Assembly: GCA_027489955.1 (NCBI GenBank)
Contig: JAIXYZ010000011.1
Coordinates: 1 to 64,000 of the forward strand
Direction of reading: 5' to 3'
Origin: Hyphomicrobiales bacterium
GTDB lineage: Bacteria > Pseudomonadota > Alphaproteobacteria > Rhizobiales > Beijerinckiaceae
Length of the DNA: 64,000 bases
Shown here: positions 16,844-25,512 of the stretch, one piece after another
Numbering within the stretch: the first letter of the stretch is position 1
Layout of the letters: each line of letters starts with the position of its first letter
Translations under genes and position numbers: made by a program
The notes under the pieces: generated by a model
Seen by the model: only the letters and a program-made list of their open reading frames with translations
The model's database searches: none
What the model was told of the DNA's origin: nothing

Positions 16844-17755
16844 TCACGGCGCCGATGGCACCGCCGGCAGGGACTTCAGGTATTCCGCCATGGCGTCGCG
16901 ATCGGCCTGAGGCAGGCGCGACGTGTTGCGGATGACCGGCGCCATGCTGCCGCCCACCGAGTCGTAGGACGGCGTGAAGCCCGTCGCCAGCAGTTCGGCG
17001 ATCTCCTCCTTCGACCACGCTCCCAGCGCATCGGGATGCTGCGTGATGTTGGGGACCTTGCCCTCCCCGTCGGGGTTCGGCCCGCCGGCAAAGCGGCGGC
17101 CGGCCTCGATCCCGCCCAGCGGATTGCGGGGGCTGTGGCATTCGGCGCAATGCGCCGGCCCTTCCACCAGATAGGCGCCGCGGTTCCAGGCGGCACTCCG
17201 GCCCGGATCGGGCGTGAAGGTCCTGCCGTCGAGGAAGGCGAGCTTCCACAGGCCGAGCCCCCTGCGGACCGAATAGGGGAAAGGCAGTTCGTGGTCGCGG
17301 ATGCGGCCCGCCACCTGCGGCAGCGTGCCGATATAGGCGAACAGGTCACGCAGGTCCGTCCCTGTCATCCGCTGGTAGGAAGCGTAGGGAAACGACGGAT
17401 AATAGTGGCGCCCGTCGGGAGACACGCCGCCGCGCATCGCCCGCTGGAACTGCGCCGCCGTCCACCCGCCGATGCCGTCGGCCGGATGGGGCGAGATGTT
17501 GGGAACGTGAAACGTGCCGAAGGGCGAGGTCAGCGCGAGGCCGCCGCCCAGGCGCAGGCGGTCGTCCTGGCCGGGCGAGGCATGGCACGAGGCGCAGCCG
17601 CCGGCATTGAAGACGATCTCGCCATTGGCGAGGTCGGGAGCCCCTGCCGGAACGGGCTCCGTCCCGGCGCGCTGGAGCGCGGGGCTCGTCAGGAGCAGGA
17701 AACCGCCGACGCCCAAAGCGCCGAGAATGGCGATGCCGGCTAGCAGACGTTTCAT
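16844..17755 (-). CDS. Di-haem cytochrome c
   Basis: A 303-residue secreted or membrane-anchored electron carrier. An N-terminal hydrophobic segment (MKRLLAGIAILGALGVGG) is followed by two CxxCH haem sites, CASCH (about residue 51) and CAECH (about residue 198), each in a class I cytochrome c domain; GGVSPDGRHYYPSFPYASY between them is typical of the cytochrome subunits of periplasmic alcohol, aldehyde or isoquinoline dehydrogenases. Those often have three haems; only two are present here. It is 68 bases downstream of the cytochrome c' gene on the same strand and 3 bases from the convergent regulator. Confidence 0.9.
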   Translation of the reverse strand: MKRLLAGIAILGALGVGGFLLLTSPALQRAGTEPVPAGAPDLANGEIVFNAGGCASCHASPGQDDRLRLGGGLALTSPFGTFHVPNISPHPADGIGGWTAAQFQRAMRGGVSPDGRHYYPSFPYASYQRMTGTDLRDLFAYIGTLPQVAGRIRDHELPFPYSVRRGLGLWKLAFLDGRTFTPDPGRSAAWNRGAYLVEGPAHCAECHSPRNPLGGIEAGRRFAGGPNPDGEGKVPNITQHPDALGAWSKEEIAELLATGFTPSYDSVGGSMAPVIRNTSRLPQADRDAMAEYLKSLPAVPSAP

Positions 17756-17823
17756 GCGCGATGGCCCCCCGTCGGTCTCGATGAGCGCAGGGAGCGTCCC
17801 GAAGGCCGTCCCTGCGCGAGGCG

Positions 17824-18276
17824 TCAACGCGAGACGCGGTAGTTCTGGTGGCAGGAGCCGCAATTCTGCGACACCTGGCCGAAGGCCGTCTTGAACGTGG
17901 CCTCGTCGGTCGTCTTGGCGGCAGCGTCCGCCGCATCCGCCCCGAACTTCGCGAAGGCGGCGCGGAAGCCGGCCATGTCTTCCCAGATCTTGGGGGACGC
18001 GGAGGTGTCGCCGCCGGTCTTCGAGGTTTCGGGATAGAGGGTCGGCATCTTGGCGGCCGCGTCCTGGAACACCTTGAAGGCCTCCTGCGCCTTGGCCAGC
18101 TCGAACGGCGCCTGCCCGCGCGCCATGCGCGTCGCCACGCCGGTGGCCGCGCCGACCGACTTCATGAGGGCCTTGCGCTCGGCGATCGGATCGGACGGGG
18201 AGGACGCGGGAGCCTGGGCGAGAACGGCGGCCGAACCGGCCGCCACAGCAAGACAAGCAAGGACAAGGCGCTTCAT
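17824..18276 (-). CDS. Cytochrome c' (class II cytochrome c)
   Basis: A 150-residue periplasmic haem protein. The signal peptide is MKRLVLACLAVAAGSAAVLA, cleaved near AQA. The mature four-helix bundle (ERKALMKSVGAATGVA, KIWEDMAGFRAAFAKFG) ends in the C-terminal haem site NCGSCHQNYRVSR, the position typical of cytochrome c' and c556. In the family these bind NO or act as electron carriers. Start is the ATG at 18276, which opens a good signal peptide. It appears to be transcribed together with the di-haem cytochrome c downstream. Confidence 0.92.
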   Translation of the reverse strand: MKRLVLACLAVAAGSAAVLAQAPASSPSDPIAERKALMKSVGAATGVATRMARGQAPFELAKAQEAFKVFQDAAAKMPTLYPETSKTGGDTSASPKIWEDMAGFRAAFAKFGADAADAAAKTTDEATFKTAFGQVSQNCGSCHQNYRVSR

Positions 18277-18378
18277 CAGGAACTCTCGGTTAACGCAGCG
18301 GGAATCCGCAGCACGCACCCAGTTAAAGCGTAGCCCCGCCGCCTTGTGCCAACCGGAAGTTGCCTTTTCACGGCATTG

Positions 18379-20676
18379 TTATGGGTTATTCCCGCTGAGC
18401 ACGGCGTGCAGCCGTCCCGGCGTCGCGGGCATGTCGATATGCCCATCGATGCCGGCGCGGTGCAGCGCGTCGGCGATGGCGTTCATCACCGCGGGACAGG
18501 CGCCGATGGCCCCCGCTTCGCCCGCCCCCTTCATGCCCAGCACGTTGGTCCGGCACGGAACGTTGCGCGTCTCGAACACGAAGCCCGGCACGTCGTCGGC
18601 GCGGGGCAGTCGGTAGTCCATGAAGGAGGCCGTCAGGAGCTGGCCCTCGTCGTCGTAGCAGGTCCATTCGTAGAGCGCCTGCCCGATGCCCTGGGCCGCG
18701 CCGCCATGGACCTGCCCGGCCAGCAGGAGCGGGTTCAGCGTCACGCCGAAATCGTCGACGATCACGTGCGAGACGATCGTGGTGGACCCGGTCTGCGGGT
18801 CGATCTCGACCTCGCAGCAATGTGTCCCGTTGGGATAGGTCGCCTCCGGCGGCTTCCATTTGTGCGTGGCGGTCAGGGTGGGATCGCCCGCATGGCCGGC
18901 CGCAATGTCGGCGAGCGTGACGGCGCGGTCCGTGCCCGCCACCCTCACCGATCCGGCGGCGAATTCCAGATCGTCCGAGGCGGCCTCCAGCCGGTCCGCG
19001 GCGAGGTCGCGGATGCGCTCGCCGAGGATGCGCGCGGCGCCCGCCACGGCCGCGCCGCCCACCGGGATGGACCGCGATCCGCCCGTGCCGTTGCCCGTGC
19101 GGACCCGGTCGGTATCGCCCTGGAACACGTCGATGCGGTCGACCGGAACGTCGAGGTGCTGCGACACCAGCTGGGCATAGGCGGTGAGGTGCCCCTGCCC
19201 GTTGCTCTGGGTGCCGACCAGGACAGTGATCCGCCCGTCCGGCGTCAGCGAGACGTCGGCCTCCTCGGGCGAACCGCCGGCGCAGGCCTCCACATAGGTG
19301 GCAAGGCCGATGCCGCGCAGGAGGCCTCGCTTGCGGGCCGCCCCGGCGCGGGCCCGGAACCCGGCCCAGTCCGCCAGCTCCATCGCCCGGCGCATCGTCG
19401 CCTCGAACTCGCCGCTGTCATAGACCCGGCCCGTCGCCGTGCGATACGGCATCTGCCTGGGCTTGATGAAGTTGCGCGCGCGGATTTTGTCGGGCGCGAT
19501 GCCCGTCTGCCGGGCGCAGGCGTCCACCAGCAGCTCGACCACATAGGCCGCCTCGGGCCGCCCGGCGCCGCGATAGGCGTCGACCGGAACGGTGTGGGAA
19601 TAGAAGCCCCGGACGCGCACGTGCACCGCCGGAATGTCGTAGCAGCCGGGCGTCATGCCGGCGCCCAGGAACGGCACGTAGGGCGCGAACTGCGACAGGT
19701 AGGCGCCCATGTCCGCCTTCAGGTCGACGCGCATCGCCAGGAACCGTCCGCGCGGGTCCAGCGCCATCTCGGCGACCACGACATTGTCGCGCCCCTGCGT
19801 ATCCCCCACGAAGTGCTCGCCCCGCTCGGCGACCCAGCGCACCGGCCTGCCCAGGCGGCGCGCGGCCACCGCGCAGAGCGGGTATTCGCGGTAGACGAAG
19901 ATCTTGGTGCCGAACCCGCCGCCCACGTCCGGCGTGACCACGCGCAGCTGGTCCGGCGGGATCTTCAGGATGTCCTCCGCCAGCGTGTCGCGCACGTCGT
20001 GGCTGCCCTGGCTGCCGAGGGTCAGCGTGTAGCGGCCCGTGCCGGCGTCGAACTCCGCTAGGCAGGCCCGCGTCTCCAGGAAATTGGCCACGAGGCGGTT
20101 GTTGACGAGAGGCAGGCGCACGACATGCGCGGCCGATGCGAAGGCGGCGTCCGTCGCGTCCCTGTCGCCGAGTTCGGCATCGTAGGCGACGTTCGTGCCC
20201 AGCTCGGGCCAGACGAGGGCGCGACCGGCCTCCCCGCCCGCGATGCCCACGGCGGCAGGCATCGGCGCGTAGGTCACGGGGATGGCCTCCGCTGCGTCCC
20301 TCGCCTCCAGGATCGTCTCGGCGACCACGAAGGCGACGGCGTCGCCGACATGGCGCACGACGTCACGTGCCAGGATCGGATAGCCCGGCAGCTTCATCCG
20401 CGACCCGTCCGCATTGCGGACCGTGCCCTGGCAGGGAATGTCGCCCAGCTCGGCCACGTCCTCGTGCGTCAGGACGGCGAGCACGCCCGGCATGGACCGC
20501 ACGGCGGAGAGGTCGCCGATGGAGAAACGGGCATGGGCGTGGGGCGAGCGCAGCACGAAGGCCTGCGCCGCGCCCGCAGCCGCCACGTCGGACGTGTACA
20601 GCCCCTGCCCGGTGATGAACCTGACGTCCTCCACCCGGCGGACCGGCTGGCCGATCCCGAACTTCATGACACCCAT
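18379..20676 (-). CDS. Molybdopterin-binding large subunit, xanthine dehydrogenase/CO dehydrogenase form II family
   Basis: A 765-residue Mo-hydroxylase catalytic subunit. It starts with the family a/b hammerhead (QPVRRVEDVRFITGQGLYTS) and has VTPDVGGGFGTKIFVYREY, the loop AYRGAGRPEAAY and the C-terminal KGAGEAGAIGACPAVMNAI with the catalytic Glu. AYRGAGR is the form II version of the CoxL loop; true CO dehydrogenases have AYxCSFR, so a purine, aldehyde or N-heterocycle substrate is more likely. The ATG at 20676 follows AGGAGG by 6 bases. No FAD or Fe-S subunit lies nearby, and the gene begins 16 bases behind the RND pump gene. Confidence 0.92.
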   Translation of the reverse strand: MGVMKFGIGQPVRRVEDVRFITGQGLYTSDVAAAGAAQAFVLRSPHAHARFSIGDLSAVRSMPGVLAVLTHEDVAELGDIPCQGTVRNADGSRMKLPGYPILARDVVRHVGDAVAFVVAETILEARDAAEAIPVTYAPMPAAVGIAGGEAGRALVWPELGTNVAYDAELGDRDATDAAFASAAHVVRLPLVNNRLVANFLETRACLAEFDAGTGRYTLTLGSQGSHDVRDTLAEDILKIPPDQLRVVTPDVGGGFGTKIFVYREYPLCAVAARRLGRPVRWVAERGEHFVGDTQGRDNVVVAEMALDPRGRFLAMRVDLKADMGAYLSQFAPYVPFLGAGMTPGCYDIPAVHVRVRGFYSHTVPVDAYRGAGRPEAAYVVELLVDACARQTGIAPDKIRARNFIKPRQMPYRTATGRVYDSGEFEATMRRAMELADWAGFRARAGAARKRGLLRGIGLATYVEACAGGSPEEADVSLTPDGRITVLVGTQSNGQGHLTAYAQLVSQHLDVPVDRIDVFQGDTDRVRTGNGTGGSRSIPVGGAAVAGAARILGERIRDLAADRLEAASDDLEFAAGSVRVAGTDRAVTLADIAAGHAGDPTLTATHKWKPPEATYPNGTHCCEVEIDPQTGSTTIVSHVIVDDFGVTLNPLLLAGQVHGGAAQGIGQALYEWTCYDDEGQLLTASFMDYRLPRADDVPGFVFETRNVPCRTNVLGMKGAGEAGAIGACPAVMNAIADALHRAGIDGHIDMPATPGRLHAVLSGNNP

Positions 20677-20692
20677 CGATAGCCTCCTGTGG

Positions 20693-23600
20693 TCAGGCGG
20701 CCGGCTCCCCGTCGGCCAGAACGGGCCTGCGCCGCCGGTCTCCGCGCATCCACATCGTCAGGTGACGGATGGCCACGTAGAAGACCGGGGTGAGGAACAG
20801 GCCGAAGACGGTCACGCCGAGCATGCCCGCGAACACCGCGGTGCCGAGCGCCTGGCGCATCTCCGCGCCGGGCCCCTGGGCGATGACCAGCGGCACGACG
20901 CCCAGGATGAACGCGAAGGCGGTCATCAGGATCGGGCGCAGGCGCAGCCGGCACGACTCGATCACCGCCTCTATCGGACTCTTGCCCATCGCCTCCTGCT
21001 GGCGCGCGAACTCCACGATGAGGATGGCGTTCTTGGCCGCCAGGCCGATGAGCACGACGAGGCCGATCTGCGTCAGGATGTTGTTGTCCTGCCCCCGCAG
21101 CATCACGCCGATCAGCGCCGACAGCACGCTCATCGGCACGATGAGCACGATGGCGAGCGGAAGCGCCCAGCTTTCGTACTGGGCCGCGAGCACCAGGAAC
21201 ACGAAGAGCACGGCGAGCGCGAAGATGAACACGGCCGTGTTCCCCGTCGCCCGCTCCTGGTAGGCGAGATCGGTCCATTCATAGGACACGCCGGGCGGGA
21301 AGCTCGACTGCGCGATCTGCTCCATCGCGGTGAGCGAGTCGCCCGAGGACCGGCCGGGCGCCGTATCGCCCTGGACAGGCACGGACGTGAACATGTTGTA
21401 GCGCTGGATCAGGTCCGGCCCGGCGACGTCCCGGATGTTCACCAGCGAGCCGAGCGGCACCAGCGCCCCGGTGGCGGACCGCACCCGCAGCTTCAGGATG
21501 TCCTCCCGCTCCAGGCGGAACTGCTGGTCCGCCTGCGCGCGCACCTGGTAGATGCGGCCGAAGGCATTGAAGTCGTTGACGTAAGACGAGCCGAGATTGA
21601 TCGACAGCGTGTCGAACACGTTCGACAGGGGCACGTCCAGGATCCGCGCCTTGGTGCGGTCGATGTCGAGATAGATCTGCGGCGTGTTGGCGCCGAAGGT
21701 TGTGAACACGCGCACCACGTTCGGGTTCTGGTTCGCCCGGCCGATCAGTTCCTGCGACACGGCCAGCAATTGAGTGACGCCGACGCCGGTCCGGTCCTGG
21801 ATCTGCATCTTGAACCCGCCCGCATTGCCGAGGCCCTGCACCGGCGGCGGCGGGATCGCGATGCTGAACGCCTCCTGGATCGACATCAGCTTGCCGATCA
21901 TCTGGCCGGCAATGGCATTGGCGGTCTGCCCCTGGGCGAGCCGCTCCTCGAACGGCTTGAGCGGGGCGAACAGGACGGACGCGTTCGGGGCCGAGGTGAA
22001 GGTCGCGCCCGAGAGGCCGCTGATCGCCACGGCGTCGGCGACGCCGGGCGTCTCCTTGATGAGCTTGGAGGCCCGCAGCGTCACCTCGTCGGTGCGGTTC
22101 AGCGAGGCGCCGTCGGGAAGCTGCACCACGGCGATGAGGTAGCCCTGGTCCTGCGCCGGGATGAAGCCGCGCGGCACCTTGTTGGCGACCAGGGCCGTCG
22201 CGCCCAGAAGCCCGCCATACATGGCCAGCATGAGCAGGAGCGGCACCTTGTGCGCCACAAGCCGGCGCACGCCGCCCGCATAGCCCTTGGCCGTGCGGTC
22301 GAAGCCGTTGTTGAAGCCGTCCGCCAGCCGGCGGCCGAACCGCGTCACCGCGTTGCCGCCCGTCCCATGGGCCGTGTGCGGCTTCAGGAGCAGCGCGCAC
22401 AGGGCAGGAGACAGGGTCAGGGAGTTGAACGCCGAGATGATGGTGGACCCGGCGATCGTGAGGGCGAACTGCTGGTAGAAGCGGCCCGAAATGCCGGGGA
22501 TGAACGCGGTCGGGATGAACACGGCCGACAGCACGAGCGCGATGGAGATGACCGGCCCGCCGACCTCGTCCATCGTCTCGTGGGCGGCATCGCGCGGCGA
22601 CATGCCGTTGGCGATGTTGCGCTCCACGTTCTCCACCACGACGATCGCGTCGTCGACGACGATGCCGATGGCGAGCACGAGGCCGAACAGGGTCAGCGTG
22701 TTCAGCGAGAAGCCGAACGCGGTCATCATCGCGAAGGTGCCGATGAGCGAGACCGGGATCGCGACGATGGGTATCAGCGCCGTGCGCCAGGACTGGAGGA
22801 AGACGATGACGACGAGGATCACGAGGATCACCGCCTCGAACAGCGTCTTGTAGACCTCGGAGACCGACGCCGCGATGAACTCGGTCGGGTTGTAGACGAT
22901 CGTGTAGTCGATCCCCTTGGGGAACGTCTGCTTGATCTCGTTCATCTTGGCGATGACGGCGTCCGACGCCGCGAGCGCGTTCGTGCCCGGCCGCTGGAAG
23001 ACGCCGATGGCGATGGCTTCCTTGCCGTTGAGATACGAGTTGGTGACGTATTCCTTGCCGCCGAGCTCGACCCGCGCCACGTCCTGGAGGCGCACCAGGC
23101 GGCCGTCCGGCGCGGACTTGACGATCACGTCGCGGAACTGCCGCACCTCGGTGAAGCGCCCTTGCGTCTGCACCGTGAGCTGGAAGGCGTTGTCCGCCGG
23201 GGCCGGCTGCTGGCCGAGCGCGCCGCCCGAGACCTGCACGTTCTGGTCGCGCAGGGCCTGCACCACGTCCGCGGCCGTCATGCCGAGGGAGGACAGCTTG
23301 TTGGGGTCCAGCCAGACGCGCAGCGAATATTCGCGCGCGCCGAAGACCTGGATGTCGCCGACACCCTCGACGCGCAGCAGTTCGTCCCGCACGCGCAGCA
23401 GCGCGTAGTTCGAGATGTAGAGCTGGTCGTAGCTCTCGTCGGGGGAGAGCATGTGCACGACCATGAGGAAGTTCGGAGAGCTCTTGCGCGTCACCACGCC
23501 GAGCCGCCGCACCTCTTCCGGCAGCCGCGGCTCGGCTGCCGACACGCGGTTCTGCACCAGCACGTTCGCCTGATCGAGATCGGTCCCGATCGCGAAGGTG

Positions 23601-23881
23601 ATCGTGAGCTGCATCGTGCCGTCGTTGGTGGAGTAGGAGGACATGTAGAGCATGCCCTCGACGCCGTTGATCTCCTGCTCGATCGGCGTCGCGACGGTCG
23701 CCGCCACGGTCTCGGCATTGGCGCCGGGATAGGAGGCCCGCACCACGATGGTCGGCGGCGCGATCTCGGGGTACTGCGCGACGGGAAGCCGCGAATACGC
23801 GATCAGGCCGAGCAGCACGACGACGATGGACAGGACCGAGGCGAAGATCGGTCGATCCACGAAGAAATGGGCGAACTTCAT
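20693..23881 (-). CDS. RND efflux pump, HAE1 family inner-membrane transporter
   Basis: A 1062-residue AcrB/MexB-type proton-driven pump. The N-terminus MKFAHFFVDRPIFASVLSIV is diagnostic of hydrophobe/amphiphile exporters. Twelve membrane helices and two large periplasmic loops are present. The proton-relay helix shows LVLAIGIVVDDAIVVVENV with the conserved Asp pair, and GISGRFYQQFALTIAGS follows. It forms a trimer and needs a periplasmic adaptor, encoded 51 bases upstream, and an outer-membrane channel that is not in this window. Substrates of the family are antibiotics, detergents and solvents; this sequence does not single one out. Confidence 0.96.
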   Translation of the reverse strand: MKFAHFFVDRPIFASVLSIVVVLLGLIAYSRLPVAQYPEIAPPTIVVRASYPGANAETVAATVATPIEQEINGVEGMLYMSSYSTNDGTMQLTITFAIGTDLDQANVLVQNRVSAAEPRLPEEVRRLGVVTRKSSPNFLMVVHMLSPDESYDQLYISNYALLRVRDELLRVEGVGDIQVFGAREYSLRVWLDPNKLSSLGMTAADVVQALRDQNVQVSGGALGQQPAPADNAFQLTVQTQGRFTEVRQFRDVIVKSAPDGRLVRLQDVARVELGGKEYVTNSYLNGKEAIAIGVFQRPGTNALAASDAVIAKMNEIKQTFPKGIDYTIVYNPTEFIAASVSEVYKTLFEAVILVILVVIVFLQSWRTALIPIVAIPVSLIGTFAMMTAFGFSLNTLTLFGLVLAIGIVVDDAIVVVENVERNIANGMSPRDAAHETMDEVGGPVISIALVLSAVFIPTAFIPGISGRFYQQFALTIAGSTIISAFNSLTLSPALCALLLKPHTAHGTGGNAVTRFGRRLADGFNNGFDRTAKGYAGGVRRLVAHKVPLLLMLAMYGGLLGATALVANKVPRGFIPAQDQGYLIAVVQLPDGASLNRTDEVTLRASKLIKETPGVADAVAISGLSGATFTSAPNASVLFAPLKPFEERLAQGQTANAIAGQMIGKLMSIQEAFSIAIPPPPVQGLGNAGGFKMQIQDRTGVGVTQLLAVSQELIGRANQNPNVVRVFTTFGANTPQIYLDIDRTKARILDVPLSNVFDTLSINLGSSYVNDFNAFGRIYQVRAQADQQFRLEREDILKLRVRSATGALVPLGSLVNIRDVAGPDLIQRYNMFTSVPVQGDTAPGRSSGDSLTAMEQIAQSSFPPGVSYEWTDLAYQERATGNTAVFIFALAVLFVFLVLAAQYESWALPLAIVLIVPMSVLSALIGVMLRGQDNNILTQIGLVVLIGLAAKNAILIVEFARQQEAMGKSPIEAVIESCRLRLRPILMTAFAFILGVVPLVIAQGPGAEMRQALGTAVFAGMLGVTVFGLFLTPVFYVAIRHLTMWMRGDRRRRPVLADGEPAA

Positions 23882-23932
23882 CTCGCTGCCTTTCCGGCCC
23901 GCGCGGACGACGCCGAAGCGCCGCCTGGCGGC

Positions 23933-25072
23933 TTATCCGCGCTTGGGCGGAAGCTCAGTCATCGTCGGCGTCACCTTGGCGCCCGGCCGCACCCGCTGCA
24001 GGCCGTTGACCACGATGGTTTCGTCCCCGGTCAGTCCCTCGCGGATCAGACGATAGCCGTCGATCCGCGGCCCCGGCCGCACGACCTTGGCCGACACCGA
24101 TCCGTCGGGCGCCACCGCCCAGACGAGGCGGCGCTCCTGGTCGGTGGCGATGGCCTCGTCCGGCACCAGCACGCCCTTGTAGGAGGGCGAGCCGGGCACG
24201 GCGATCGTGCCGAACACGCCCGGCGTTACGAACAGATCGGGATTGGGCACTGTGGCCCGGGCGCGGATCGTGCCCGAGGCCGGATCGATGCGGTTGTCGA
24301 TGAAGTCCAGCGTGCCCTTGCGCGTGGGCTGGGCCTCGCCGGTCACCGAGAGCAGCACCTCGGTCGCCGCCATGCCGCCGCGCTGGCGGCCGGCCTCGCG
24401 GGCGAGCTTCTGGTAGGCGAGATAGGCGCGCTCGTCGATGTCGAAGGTGAAATACACCGGATCGAGCGAGACGATCGTGGTCAGGAGCGTCTGGTTGGCG
24501 GTGACGAGGTTGCCTTCCGAGATGAGCTTCCGGCCGATCCGGCCGGCGATCGGCGCGCGGACCTCGGTGAACTCGTAGTTCAGCCGCGCCTCGCGCACCG
24601 CCGCCTCGGCCCTGTCGAAATCCGCCTTCGCCGTCAGGAAGTTCTGGCGGCGCTGGTCGAGGAGCTGGTCGGTGATGTTGCCGGACTGGCGGAGCTGCTC
24701 GGCGCGGGTCAGGTCGCTTTCGGCGAACGACAGCCGCGCCTGGCTGGACACGACGGCCGCCTCGGCCTGGTCGAGCGTCGCCTTGTAGGGGCGGCGGTCG
24801 ATCATGAACAGCGGATCGCCCTTGTTGACGAAGGTGCCGTCGCGGAACTGCACGCTGTCGATGAACCCGGTGACCCGGGCGCGGACCTCGACGAAGTCGA
24901 CCGCCTCGTAGCGTCCGGTGAAGCTGTCCTGCTCCACCACGTCCTTGACGATGGGCTTGGCCACCGTCACCGGCGGCGGCGGGCCGCCGGGCATCTGCGC
25001 CAGGGCCGTGCCGCTGAAAAGCAGGACGATACCGGCTGCGGCCCGGAGGACGGGGGAACACGGCGTTCGCAT
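23933..25072 (-). CDS. RND efflux periplasmic adaptor (membrane fusion protein)
   Basis: A 379-residue periplasmic adaptor with signal peptide MRTPCSPVLRAAAGIVLLFS, cleaved near ALA-QM. The lipoyl-like halves are seen around VEVRARVTGFIDSVQFRDGT and FTEVRAPIAGRIGR, separated by an alpha-helical hairpin (about residues 95-150), and followed by the beta-barrel region with GTLDFIDNRIDPASGTIRAR. It lacks a lipobox, so it is probably not acylated. It bridges the RND transporter encoded downstream and an outer-membrane factor. No regulator gene is linked on either side. Confidence 0.94.
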   Translation of the reverse strand: MRTPCSPVLRAAAGIVLLFSGTALAQMPGGPPPPVTVAKPIVKDVVEQDSFTGRYEAVDFVEVRARVTGFIDSVQFRDGTFVNKGDPLFMIDRRPYKATLDQAEAAVVSSQARLSFAESDLTRAEQLRQSGNITDQLLDQRRQNFLTAKADFDRAEAAVREARLNYEFTEVRAPIAGRIGRKLISEGNLVTANQTLLTTIVSLDPVYFTFDIDERAYLAYQKLAREAGRQRGGMAATEVLLSVTGEAQPTRKGTLDFIDNRIDPASGTIRARATVPNPDLFVTPGVFGTIAVPGSPSYKGVLVPDEAIATDQERRLVWAVAPDGSVSAKVVRPGPRIDGYRLIREGLTGDETIVVNGLQRVRPGAKVTPTMTELPPKRG

Positions 25073-25178
25073 CGGAACCTCGAAATGCAGGACCTGCCGC
25101 AGCGCAGCGGCATCTCGCCCGGGGGAGAAGTGGGGTACGGCCGGTGAACCGTCAATGTCCTTTTCGTGAAGCGGTCGA

Positions 25179-25499
25179 TCAAACGTCGTGATCGAATGGC
25201 TCTCCGGCGGACATCCAGTCCTTGAAGCCGCCGCGATAATGCTCGCGCAGCGCGAGCCCCTGCTCGTTCGCCATGTCCAGCGCGCGAACGGAGCGGACGC
25301 CGGCCGCGCAGGACATCACGATCCGGCGCTCGCCCGCCTCGGGAAGCTGGGCGACGTGGAACGTGGACAGGGGCACGTTGATGGAACCCGGGATATGGCC
25401 GGCGGCGAATTCGTGCGGTTCGCGCACGTCGACGAGAAGGATCGTGCCTTCCGCCAGGCCCGCCTTGATCGCGTCCCGCTCCAGATCGACAACTGTCAT
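25179..25499 (-). CDS. Single-domain rhodanese
   Basis: A 106-residue cytoplasmic sulfurtransferase domain. The active-site loop is CAAGVRS, with the Cys that carries persulfide and the Arg/Ser of the CxxGxRS motif; VDVREPHEFAAGHIPGSINV is the N-terminal rhodanese signature. It has no signal peptide. The gene follows the TRAP large-subunit gene by 13 bases and is the last gene of that operon, which hints that the imported organic acid may be sulfur-containing or that the pairing is incidental (inference). Confidence 0.93.
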   Translation of the reverse strand: MTVVDLERDAIKAGLAEGTILLVDVREPHEFAAGHIPGSINVPLSTFHVAQLPEAGERRIVMSCAAGVRSVRALDMANEQGLALREHYRGGFKDWMSAGEPFDHDV

Positions 25500-25512
25500 G
25501 CGCGCCCCTCTC

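Noticed and set aside
20414-25147. A 1577-codon open frame antisense to the RND pump and its adaptor
   Set aside because: It covers two well-recognised genes and an intergenic gap, its translation is His/Arg/Asp-rich without any domain, and it is explained by codon bias of the real genes.
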